Positions 1 through 7,305 of a stretch of DNA of 64,000 nt are shown piece by piece; within the stretch, counting starts at the first letter, position 1; each line of letters opens with the position of its first letter. The translations under genes were made by a program, and so were the position numbers. The notes below the pieces were generated by a model that made no database searches, was not told where the DNA came from, and saw only the letters and a list, made by a program, of their open reading frames with translations. The stretch covers positions 14,133 to 78,132 of the forward strand of contig CAZKMA010000015.1 in the NCBI GenBank assembly GCA_964553615.1, written 5' to 3'. This DNA is from DATKUC01 sp964553615. GTDB lineage: Bacteria > Spirochaetota > Spirochaetia > DSM-27196 > DATKUC01.

Positions 1-1028
1 AGTTCACGAGCAGACGTTGTCGGCATGATGAACGAGCGTCCGGCGTAGTGGTTTCGGGTAAGTCCGAAGTCGAACGGAAGGCCCGACTCCTGCGCATATC
101 CCAGCGCCGCGCTGTTCCCTGAGTCCGGAACAGCAACAACAATGTCTCCAATCGGCTCGGGGGCGCTGCCGTTTATCCGGATGTCTTCCCGCGCAAGAGC
201 AGCACCCATCTTCTTTCGCCGTTCGTGCACCGAATTGTCGAAGACCCGGGAGTCCGGTCGGGCGAAATAGATGAGCTCAAAGACGCACTGGTGCAACCGG
301 TCGGCCGGTGGAAGCATATCCGAATGGGTGCCGGCTTCATTTATGACAATGATCTCTCCGGGCTTCACACTCCGGTAATCGCGCACTTCCAGAATGTCGA
401 ACGCGCAGGTCTCCGAAGCAACGAGGGTCATATCGTCTTTCCACCCGATATACAGAGGCCTGAACCCGTACGGATCGCGAATTGCAATGAGCTCGTCGTC
501 GTGGGTCATGACCATGCTGTATGCACCTCTGACCCGCTGAAGCGTCTCCACCAGCGCCTCGTAGAATGTGCTCTTGCGGGAGGTAGAGATAAGATGCAGG
601 AACAGCTCCGTATCGGAGGATGTCTGGAAGATCGATCCCTCGTCGAAGAGCTCTTTCTTCAACTCGGTCGTGTTCGACATATTGCCGTTGTGGGCTATCG
701 AAATTTCGCCTTTGTTACACGAGACGAGGATCGGTTGAGCGTTTTCCAGCTTGTTTCCACCGTGAGTGGAGTATCGGACATGGCCAATTCCGATATGGGA
801 AGGGCGATACTCGTTGAGATACCGCGCAAGCACTGCAGACACCATGCCAAGATCTTTGTACACGACAGTGCTTCCGGCCTTGCGATAGGCAATTCCTGCG
901 CTCTCCTGACCACGATGCTGAAGCGAGAAGAGCGGGAAAAAAAGCTTCTCGGGGATGTTCAGTTCGTGCCCGGAGTAGATGGCCGCTACGCCGCAATGAT
1001 GGCCGAGGCTAGGCTCCTGAATGGTCAC
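1..1028 (-). CDS. purF: Amidophosphoribosyltransferase (3' end outside window)
   Basis: First enzyme of de novo purine synthesis; it moves the amide nitrogen of glutamine onto PRPP. Reading the complement from a GTG at 1028 gives TIQEPSLGHHCGVAAIYSG, with the N-terminal nucleophile cysteine of class II glutamine amidotransferases (CGVAAIY), then SLQHRGQESAGI, GIGHVRYSTHG and AHNGN, all standard PurF blocks. Further on come SSDTELFLHL, RDPYGFRPL and DSGNSAALGYA, the start of the phosphoribosyltransferase half. Residues before the cysteine are probably removed as a short propeptide. The frame is open to the window edge, so the C-terminal part and stop are not visible. The gene lies downstream of tatD on the same strand, but a 13-bp hairpin separates them. 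Confidence 0.95.
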   Translation of the reverse strand, partial: MTIQEPSLGHHCGVAAIYSGHELNIPEKLFFPLFSLQHRGQESAGIAYRKAGSTVVYKDLGMVSAVLARYLNEYRPSHIGIGHVRYSTHGGNKLENAQPILVSCNKGEISIAHNGNMSNTTELKKELFDEGSIFQTSSDTELFLHLISTSRKSTFYEALVETLQRVRGAYSMVMTHDDELIAIRDPYGFRPLYIGWKDDMTLVASETCAFDILEVRDYRSVKPGEIIVINEAGTHSDMLPPADRLHQCVFELIYFARPDSRVFDNSVHERRKKMGAALAREDIRINGSAPEPIGDIVVAVPDSGNSAALGYAQESGLPFDFGLTRNHYAGRSFIMPTTSARE

Positions 1029-1087
1029 AGGTAGTATATACCACTGCGTCTATCGCAGGGTCAACCCGGGCGACCGCCCGAATAGCT

Positions 1088-1117
1088 ATTCCCACCCGGC
1101 TGTTGCCGGGTGGGAAT
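1088..1117 (-). terminator. Perfect 13-bp hairpin between tatD and purF
   Basis: ATTCCCACCCGGC is followed by the loop TGTT and its exact complement. The stem is very stable, but neither side is followed by a run of T, so it is not a classical intrinsic terminator. It may act as an RNA 3'-end stabiliser for tatD or help termination with Rho. Confidence 0.55.
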
Positions 1118-1120
1118 TGT

Positions 1121-1897
1121 TCATGCGATTCCGAAGAAGCGGGTACTGTTTTCGTAGAGAATTTCGGTCATTTCTTCCACCGGGAGCTCCCGGAGTTCTG
1201 CAATGAATTTCGCGGTTTCCACCAGATAGGATGGCTTGTTTCTCTTTCCCCGATACGCAGCAGGGACCATGAAGGGGCTTTCGGTCTCTATGAGCATCCG
1301 GTCCAGCGGCATGTTCTTTGCGGTGTCGTGGAGATTGCGTGCGTTGCGGTACGTAACGTTCCCGGCGAAAGAGATGTACACATTGAGTTCGAGCGCCTGA
1401 CGGGCATACTCCCAGTCTTCTGAGTAACAGTGCAGCACTCCGCCCCGTGACGGCATTTTTTCACGGAGAATTTCGAGGACATCTTTACCGGCTTCCCGAT
1501 TGTGAATGACAACCGGAAATCCAAGGTGGTCGGCGATCTCCAGTTGCCGGATAAACAACTCGATCTGTGAGTCCCTGTCGCCGAACTTGCGGTAATAATC
1601 AAGGCCGATTTCACCGACGGCCACAACACGGTCCAGCTTCGTACCTTCTTGTATCGTGGTGGCCCAGTCGCGTCCAGGGTGCATCACCTCGGACGGAGAA
1701 ACACCAATACTGTGATAGACATGGGACGCCGTTTTCAGGTTTTCATAGACCTGAAAGAAGTCCTGGAGGTTATTGCAGATGCTCAGGAGCCCTTCCACGT
1801 GCTCCTGTTTAGCTTCCTGCACAATAATAAGCTGTTCTATCGGATCCTCATTAATGAGGCCGATATGCGCGTGCGAGTCGAATAGTCTCATGTACAT
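1121..1897 (-). CDS. tatD: TatD-family metal-dependent hydrolase
   Basis: 258 residues, the normal length for TatD DNases (amidohydrolase superfamily, TIM barrel, usually two metal ions, 3'-5' exonuclease activity). Visible motifs are SHAH at residues 8-11 (HxH), GEIGLDYY with E96, VVIHNRE (H132) and VLHCYS (H156). The final metal-binding aspartate of the family (usually ETD.P) is replaced by glutamate: IETESPF, E206. Two ATGs are possible, 1897 and 1891; the second starts MRLFDSHAH and fits the family better. A good promoter lies upstream at 1942-1970. Activity with Glu in place of Asp is uncertain. Confidence 0.9.
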   Translation of the reverse strand: MYMRLFDSHAHIGLINEDPIEQLIIVQEAKQEHVEGLLSICNNLQDFFQVYENLKTASHVYHSIGVSPSEVMHPGRDWATTIQEGTKLDRVVAVGEIGLDYYRKFGDRDSQIELFIRQLEIADHLGFPVVIHNREAGKDVLEILREKMPSRGGVLHCYSEDWEYARQALELNVYISFAGNVTYRNARNLHDTAKNMPLDRMLIETESPFMVPAAYRGKRNKPSYLVETAKFIAELRELPVEEMTEILYENSTRFFGIA

Positions 1898-1941
1898 ATC
1901 CGTAGATCTGAGTCGGTGAACCTTTGTTCTTTACCAATCAT

Positions 1942-1970
1942 AACATAACACGAAGGGAATACCGCGTCAA
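1942..1970 (-). promoter_or_regulatory. Sigma70-type promoter for tatD
   Basis: On the minus strand TTGACG (1970-1965), a 17-bp spacer, then TATGTT (1947-1942). It points to the tatD start about 45 bp away and is divergent from the M23 gene promoter. Confidence 0.55.
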
Positions 1971-2000
1971 TGGTCAGCGAAATTCGACCGATGAGGGCCT

Positions 2001-2029
2001 TTGACAAAGAATTTTGCTCATGATAGGCT
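2001..2029 (+). promoter_or_regulatory. Putative promoter for the M23-bactofilin operon
   Basis: A perfect TTGACA at 2001-2006 is followed after 17 bp by TAGGCT, which matches the -10 consensus poorly. The position, about 60 bp before the GTG start at 2088, is suitable. Confidence 0.35.
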
Positions 2030-2087
2030 TGATCTTTGAATCGTCTTCACTAGTTTCGCTTGTCCAGTTGTCCCGAGGAGTAATGGT

Positions 2088-3119
2088 GTGTTTGCAGCGC
2101 GAAGAAGACGGACGAGGATGAAAGGCCCACGCGCGGGTCGAATGCTGCAGTCGGTCAAAGAGGGGCTCAGCGTCCTCATGGACCGTCTCTCTTTTTTCAG
2201 TCGTCAGCGTTTTACCGTCATGTTCATACCGCATTCCGAAAGGAAGGTGTTGAACTTTCAGATTAATACAGTCGCCATTATCATTGTTGTTCTGATTCTT
2301 GGCGTGCTTGTTTCCGGTTTTTTCTTTCTGACCACCGTGTCCTCAGGTTCGGCGCGGATGGTCCAGCAGAAGACTCAGGATCTTGTTGATACTCAACAGA
2401 CGCTGGACAGCATGCTGTCTCAGGTTTCGGAGCTCACCAAGGCATCGAGTATTTTCCAGGGCACTCTGGATGACACGCTCAAGGAGCTGAACATCAAGGT
2501 GCCGCAGGACCGAAAGAACAACAATGCGCCCGGTGATCTTGCGTCCATTCAGAACGCCCAGCCGATCAACAGCAATGAAATGCAGCAACTGCAGGATCTG
2601 AAGAATCTGACTGCCTCGATTCACCAGTATGTGACACCGCTGCAGAAAATCAGCGGGGCAATTCAGAACGAGAAGCAGTTTCTGACGGACATACCAAACT
2701 ACTGGCCCGTCATTGGCGGGCGTGGAACCGTCGAGATGGCGTGGGGGCCGAATCGACATCCCATTACCGGGAAATGGTTTCTTCACAAGGGTCTGGAAAT
2801 CTGGGTTCCCTATGGGACTCCGATCGTTGCCAGTGCAAATGGCAAGGTAGTGGAAGCTGGATATGACCCGGGCGGAGATGGTTTCTACATCAAGCTGGAC
2901 CACAAGTACGGTTTCAAGACAAAGTACTCGCATCTGTCGCGAATTGAGGTCACCGAAGGGGAAGAGGTGCTGCAGGGCCAGATCATTGGTCGTGCAGGAT
3001 CCAGCGGCCTGAGCACCGGTCCGAACCTGGAGTTCCAGATCCAGCTCGGTACGGATTTTCTGGATCCGGCAAAGTACCTGAAGATCAGAAACAGTATCGA
3101 TCGCTGGAAAGGCTACTGA
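2088..3119 (+). CDS. Membrane-anchored M23 (LytM) family protein, apparently inactive
   Basis: 343 residues: a basic cytoplasmic N-terminus, one membrane segment at about 61-83 (TVAIIIVVLILGVLVSGFFF), a heteropeptide/coiled-coil region to about 200, and a C-terminal LytM domain (residues 215-335). M23 endopeptidases cut peptidoglycan cross-links with zinc held by HxxxD and HxH. Here the first motif reads HKGLE (H233, E237 for Asp) and PHLHFE has become PNLEFQ (N313, E315), while YSHLS (H282) is kept. Two of three zinc ligands and the catalytic His are therefore changed, as in regulatory LytM proteins such as EnvC. Start: GTG at 2088 behind GAGGAG. The next gene is bactofilin, a common partner of M23 proteins in cell-shape control. 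Confidence 0.85.
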   Translation: MFAARRRRTRMKGPRAGRMLQSVKEGLSVLMDRLSFFSRQRFTVMFIPHSERKVLNFQINTVAIIIVVLILGVLVSGFFFLTTVSSGSARMVQQKTQDLVDTQQTLDSMLSQVSELTKASSIFQGTLDDTLKELNIKVPQDRKNNNAPGDLASIQNAQPINSNEMQQLQDLKNLTASIHQYVTPLQKISGAIQNEKQFLTDIPNYWPVIGGRGTVEMAWGPNRHPITGKWFLHKGLEIWVPYGTPIVASANGKVVEAGYDPGGDGFYIKLDHKYGFKTKYSHLSRIEVTEGEEVLQGQIIGRAGSSGLSTGPNLEFQIQLGTDFLDPAKYLKIRNSIDRWKGY

Positions 3120-3142
3120 ATTTAGGCTAAACTGGGAAAAGA

Positions 3143-3685
3143 ATGACAAAAATACCTGCGTCGGAAGAGTCCCTGATCAATTCTATTGTCGGAGAGGGTA
3201 CGCATTTCAAGGGCAACCTTGAACTGTCCGGACTTCTCCGCATAGACGGAGACTATAGCGGGTCGATCCATACGACCGGAAAGGTAATAGTCGGAACGAA
3301 CGGTCGGACCGATTGCACAATCAACGCCGGCACCGTCGTTATCGGCGGTGTCCTTCGTGGCGCGGTTTATGCAACGGAAAAGGTAATCATCCTCTCTTCC
3401 GCGCTTGTTATCGGCATTGTACATGCGCCTCGACTCATCGCGGAGGAGGGAGTGCTCCTGGATGGTGAGTTTCGAATATATGGAACCGCAGAAGAGGTGG
3501 TAACTGCGGCAAACAGATCGTCAGTGGTGGAGTCTGATGCGGAAGACCGATCACGCGGATTTCTGGGACTGAGACGGCCGAAATCGAAACCCGGTCTGGC
3601 CGGTCGCCCGGCGGCTGCTACAGAAGGCGAGAAAGGCAATACCGGCTACGTGAGGCCGTCTTACTCGTCTCCAGGACGGGGATGA
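3143..3685 (+). CDS. bacA: Bactofilin (polymer-forming cytoskeletal protein)
   Basis: 180 residues with the bactofilin (DUF583) beta-helix at about 15-115, seen as regularly spaced hydrophobic-glycine turns: GTHFKGNLELSGLLRIDG, VIVG, GTVVIGGVLRGAVYATEKV, and a final LDGEFRIYG. The basic, glycine- and proline-rich tail (about 125-180) is probably disordered. Bactofilins polymerise without nucleotide into membrane-associated filaments that position cell-wall enzymes. It sits 23 bp downstream of the M23-like gene, and the pairing is widespread (for example CcmA with Csd proteins in Helicobacter). A second bactofilin lies at 14854-15270. Confidence 0.92.
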   Translation: MTKIPASEESLINSIVGEGTHFKGNLELSGLLRIDGDYSGSIHTTGKVIVGTNGRTDCTINAGTVVIGGVLRGAVYATEKVIILSSALVIGIVHAPRLIAEEGVLLDGEFRIYGTAEEVVTAANRSSVVESDAEDRSRGFLGLRRPKSKPGLAGRPAAATEGEKGNTGYVRPSYSSPGRG

Positions 3686-3698
3686 AGGTAAGGATGCC

Positions 3699-4196
3699 AT
3701 GGAAAGGATAGATATTCCGTCAGGGTTCTTTCCGCTGCGTCCCGAAAAGCAACCCGAGAAGCGAGTATCCCGCAAGAAGCCAGCAAAACGATCGCTTTTT
3801 TCCGCCCTGGACGTGGAAGAATCCGGGACGGACGAGAGTGGGCTTCTCTTCCATTCCGGTGCCATTGAACTCACCGATGAACAGATCGAAGCCATGCTGG
3901 ATGATATTCATCGACTTGGAGACGTCGTTCGAAAGGAGACGTCTCTCCCGTCAATACGGGATTATCGCAAAGCGGTCAGCGCTTTTATCCACGTTGTGGT
4001 CGAGCGCGGGCTTATCGTGGAAGAGAACGTATCCGGCAGGAATGTCCTGAACCGGAAGAAATTCGCATTGATCAAAGTAATCGACGAAAAGCTGGAGCGT
4101 CTTGCACTCGGCATCCTTCAGACGCAGAAGGATCAGTTCGACATCCTGGCACGCGTGGATGAGATTAATGGCCTGCTGGTGGATCTCCTGAGATAG
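3699..4196 (+). CDS. yaaR: YaaR family protein (DUF327)
   Basis: 165 residues. The charged N-terminus (1-55) is variable; residues 60-165 match the YaaR domain in length and style, including SIRDYRKAVSAFIHVVV, NVLNRKKFALIKVIDEKLERLALGIL and DILARVDEINGLLVDLLR. The function is unknown. In Firmicutes yaaR lies near holB and yaaT, and here it directly precedes the yaaT/ricT homologue, which supports the call. The protein looks soluble and all-helical. Confidence 0.8.
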   Translation: MERIDIPSGFFPLRPEKQPEKRVSRKKPAKRSLFSALDVEESGTDESGLLFHSGAIELTDEQIEAMLDDIHRLGDVVRKETSLPSIRDYRKAVSAFIHVVVERGLIVEENVSGRNVLNRKKFALIKVIDEKLERLALGILQTQKDQFDILARVDEINGLLVDLLR

Positions 4197-4221
4197 GGGA
4201 GCATCGGAAGAGGAGCTTAAT

Positions 4222-5175
4222 ATGTCACAGTCGTCAGCTGTTTCCAGTCCTGCCGCGGATGGCGGACACGCCGAAGAGGGCCCCGGGAGTCTCTGGCTGG
4301 TGAAGGTTCTGCACTGCAACGAGACCGAGCTGTGCAAGGCATCGGATGGAATGTCGATTGCCCGGGATGATCTGGTGGTTATCCCAACGCGTTATGGAAA
4401 GGATCTTGGCCGTGTCCTTGGCCCCGTTCAGCCTGATAATTCCCGAACCTGGGATACCATCCGTACAGTTCACCGGCTCGCGACCGAAGAGGACCGTTCT
4501 CGCTATAACGAGAATCTCGAGCGTGTTGGCGAAGCCATGCGGGTCGGCCGTGAAAAGATCGAGGAACACAATCTTGATATGACGCTCGTTTCGGCCCACT
4601 ATCTGCTGGAAGAGCCGAAGATTCTCTTTTTCTTTACGGCCGAGAACCGGGTGGATTTTCGTGACCTCGTAAAGGATCTCGTAGCGATTTATCGGTTGCG
4701 GATAGAATTGCGCCAGATTGGCGTGCGAGACGAATCCCGCGTGCTTGGCGGTATCGGAGTGTGCGGACGCGTGCTGTGCTGCAACGGGATCACCGACAAA
4801 CTGAAACCGGTTTCGATCAAGATGGCGAAACTGCAGAATCTCTCACTCAATTCAATGAAAATCTCCGGACCATGCGGACGTTTGCTGTGCTGTCTTGCGT
4901 ATGAGCACGATTTCTATCGGGAAGCACGAAAGGCGCTCCCCTCGGAGGGTCATCGACTCCATTATGACGGCTCGTTGTTTCGGATTGTTGAAGTGAATGT
5001 CGTCAGCCGGCAGATAAAGATGCTTGGGGAAGACGGTCGGTTCCTTGCATTTCCGGTATGCAGGTTCAAGTACGATTCTCCGACGCAGAGATGGCGGGTT
5101 CTCGAGGAGGCCGCCTGTTCACAGGAAACAGCCTGTTCACCGGAAACGGCCGGTTCACAGGCGCCTCGGCCATAG
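4222..5175 (+). CDS. ricT: PSP1-domain protein RicT (YaaT)
   Basis: 317 residues. RicT is part of the RicAFT (Y-) complex that in Bacillus carries Fe-S clusters and steers RNase Y mRNA processing. The PSP1 core is clear: DLVVIPTRYGKDLGRVLG, VSAHYLLEEPKILFFFTAENRVDFRDLVKDL, then the cysteine block GVCGRVLCCNG (about 180-190) and GPCGRLLCCLAYEH (about 215-228), the likely Fe-S ligands. RicA and RicF are not nearby. The last about 20 residues are a repeat (CSQETA, CSPETA, GSQAPR) encoded by 18-bp units. Start ATG at 4222 with GAGGAG. Confidence 0.88.
   Translation: MSQSSAVSSPAADGGHAEEGPGSLWLVKVLHCNETELCKASDGMSIARDDLVVIPTRYGKDLGRVLGPVQPDNSRTWDTIRTVHRLATEEDRSRYNENLERVGEAMRVGREKIEEHNLDMTLVSAHYLLEEPKILFFFTAENRVDFRDLVKDLVAIYRLRIELRQIGVRDESRVLGGIGVCGRVLCCNGITDKLKPVSIKMAKLQNLSLNSMKISGPCGRLLCCLAYEHDFYREARKALPSEGHRLHYDGSLFRIVEVNVVSRQIKMLGEDGRFLAFPVCRFKYDSPTQRWRVLEEAACSQETACSPETAGSQAPRP
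5113..5163 (+). repeat. 18-bp tandem repeat, about 2.8 units, in ricT 3' end
   Basis: Units GCCTGTTCACAGGAAACA (5113-5130), GCCTGTTCACCGGAAACG (5131-5148) and a partial third. The repeat is in frame and adds a six-residue motif to the RicT tail. Confidence 0.85.
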
Positions 5176-5184
5176 TTTTTCGTC

Positions 5185-7305
5185 TCAGCCAACCTGTTCC
5201 TCTTCCCCGGCGGAGTATTGCAATCGATAGAGGTTGTAGTACACGCCCCGTTGCTCGAGCAATTGTGCATGATTCCCCTGTTCAACGAGTTCGCCTCCCG
5301 AAAGGACCAGGATAAGATCTGAGTGCTTGATGGTGGAGAGCCGGTGTGCGATGACCAGTGCCGTCCGGTTTGACAGCAGCGCTTCGAGTGCCCGCTGGAT
5401 GAGCCGTTCGGTCTCCGTGTCAATGTTGGCTGTTGCCTCGTCCATGATGATTATTCGCGGGTCGTGTGCAATGACCCGGGCAAAACTAATGAGCTGCCGT
5501 TGACCCGTTGAAATGTTGGTTGCGCCTTCGGTAAGCATTGACTGGTAGGTGTCGGGTAAGGACTGAACGAACTGGTCTGCCTGCACAAGCCGCGCCGCAT
5601 TCAACAATTCTTCGTCGGACATCTCCTTGCCAAGCAGTATGTTTTCACGGATGGTATCGCTGAACAGGAAGACGTCCTGCTGGATGGGCTGGATTACTGT
5701 CCGCAAAGTCGACAGCGGCAGATCCCGGATATCCACTCCGTCGAGGAGGATTCTTCCGGACTGGATGTCCCAGAGTCGGGTCAGCAGGTTCGCTATGGTG
5801 GTTTTCCCGGCTCCGGTGTAACCCACTATGGCTACGGTCTGTCCTGGTTCTATCCGCATGGACAGATCCCGGATGACCGGCTCACCTTCCTTGTAGCTGA
5901 AACTGACATGATCGAATACGAGTTCGCCGCGTACCGGCGGGAGTAGAGATGTTCCCGTGTCGGGAATCCTGTCCACCTCATCGAGAAGTTCGAATACTCG
6001 TTCACTGCCGGCAAGCGCCGACTGGAGAATAGTAAATTTCTCGGAGATGTCCATGACCGGTTTGTAGAACTTCTGGATAAGGTTTATGAATGCAACCAGT
6101 ACTCCGAGCGATATTGCGCCCGCCAGGAGGAAGCCGGCACCGAAGTAAATTATCGTGGCAATCGATATCGCCGAAAACAGATCGATGATGGGCCTGAATG
6201 TTGCAAAAACATACACCTGTGTGAGATTTGCCCGGGTCAGTTGCTGGTTTTTCTCCTGGAACTCTTCCCGGGAACGGTTTTCCTGTGCAAAGAGCTGTAC
6301 CACGAGCATTCCCGAGAGGTGCTCCGACAGGTAGGCGTTCACCTGGGATACCCAGAGTCTGAGGCGTCGATACGCTTCCCGAGCCTTGAGGCGATAGATC
6401 AGTGTGGCTATCAGAACCGGAGGAAGCGTTGCGAGGGTAATGAGCCCCAGGTGGACATCGAGTGAAAACAGCGTAATGATGGCGCCGAACATGAGTGCGA
6501 CGTCCTGGAGAAGGCTGACGAGTACCGATGTGAAGAGCTCGTTGATGGTCTCCACATCGTTTGTCATCCGCGTAACCAGTTTTCCCACCGGGTGTCGGCC
6601 GAGAAACCTGAGCGACTGACGCATGGTGTGTCCGAAGAGCTCGATGCGGATATCCTGCATGACCCGCTGCCCGGTAAGCGCCATAAGGTAGATCTGCAGG
6701 AAACCGAACAGCAATTGCCCGATCAGCAATCCGAGAAACGAAGCCGCGGATCGTTTCAGCCCGGAAAGATCGTGTTGCCGAACCACCGAGATATCCGCGG
6801 GTGAAAGATGTTTCAGGTCGCCTGCAGATATTGCGGCAAATTCAATTCCCGGTTTTGCGCTTTTCTGTCCGGTAATGAAGAGCGATCCGTTGCGGCTCAC
6901 TACGGCCTGTTGTTCCGCGTTCCGGAGGGTAATAACGTAGTAGTTGCGGGTATCGACAATTCCCTGTTTCACGAGCCGGGATTTCTGAACCCCGGTTACT
7001 GCTTTGAGACGATACTCCGGGATGTAGTAGAAGGAGCCAATGCGCACGTCCTGCGGCGTTATTTTCGCACCCTTCAACTCCGGTCTGCCGATTGCGCTCG
7101 CCTCGACTCTGGAGTAGGTGTTCACCAGGTTGTGGTCTATGGTCCGTTGAAGAACAACAGGAAGGAGCAATTCTGCTGCAGTCGCAACAACAAGAGCCAC
7201 AACGGCAAGCCCTGTTATCCGACGATACGGTTTCAGGTACCGGAGAAGCCTTCGCATGAGTGCCGGATCGTAGCCGGTGATGATTTTTTCCTGTTCCACC
7301 GTCAA
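5185..7305 (-). CDS. ABC exporter half-transporter, catalytic-type subunit with large periplasmic insertion
   Basis: 706 residues, about 120 longer than a usual type IV ABC half-exporter (N-terminal membrane domain, C-terminal ATPase). The extra length lies between membrane helices 1 and 2 (about residues 62-182) and should form an extracytoplasmic domain. The ATPase has Walker A GYTGAGKTT, Q-loop QPIQQDVFLF, signature ISTGQ (not LSGGQ), Walker B RIIIMDE with the catalytic Glu, and switch IAHRLS. Its first codons overlap the end of the partner gene by 4 bp, so translation is probably coupled. Substrate unknown; lipid or drug export are possibilities. It ends 9 bp from the convergent ricT stop. 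Confidence 0.9.
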   Translation of the reverse strand: MTVEQEKIITGYDPALMRRLLRYLKPYRRITGLAVVALVVATAAELLLPVVLQRTIDHNLVNTYSRVEASAIGRPELKGAKITPQDVRIGSFYYIPEYRLKAVTGVQKSRLVKQGIVDTRNYYVITLRNAEQQAVVSRNGSLFITGQKSAKPGIEFAAISAGDLKHLSPADISVVRQHDLSGLKRSAASFLGLLIGQLLFGFLQIYLMALTGQRVMQDIRIELFGHTMRQSLRFLGRHPVGKLVTRMTNDVETINELFTSVLVSLLQDVALMFGAIITLFSLDVHLGLITLATLPPVLIATLIYRLKAREAYRRLRLWVSQVNAYLSEHLSGMLVVQLFAQENRSREEFQEKNQQLTRANLTQVYVFATFRPIIDLFSAISIATIIYFGAGFLLAGAISLGVLVAFINLIQKFYKPVMDISEKFTILQSALAGSERVFELLDEVDRIPDTGTSLLPPVRGELVFDHVSFSYKEGEPVIRDLSMRIEPGQTVAIVGYTGAGKTTIANLLTRLWDIQSGRILLDGVDIRDLPLSTLRTVIQPIQQDVFLFSDTIRENILLGKEMSDEELLNAARLVQADQFVQSLPDTYQSMLTEGATNISTGQRQLISFARVIAHDPRIIIMDEATANIDTETERLIQRALEALLSNRTALVIAHRLSTIKHSDLILVLSGGELVEQGNHAQLLEQRGVYYNLYRLQYSAGEEEQVG

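Noticed and set aside
225..1034. 269-residue plus-strand frame opposite purF
   Set aside because: The minus strand encodes clear PurF motifs throughout; the plus frame has no recognisable domain and is a shadow.
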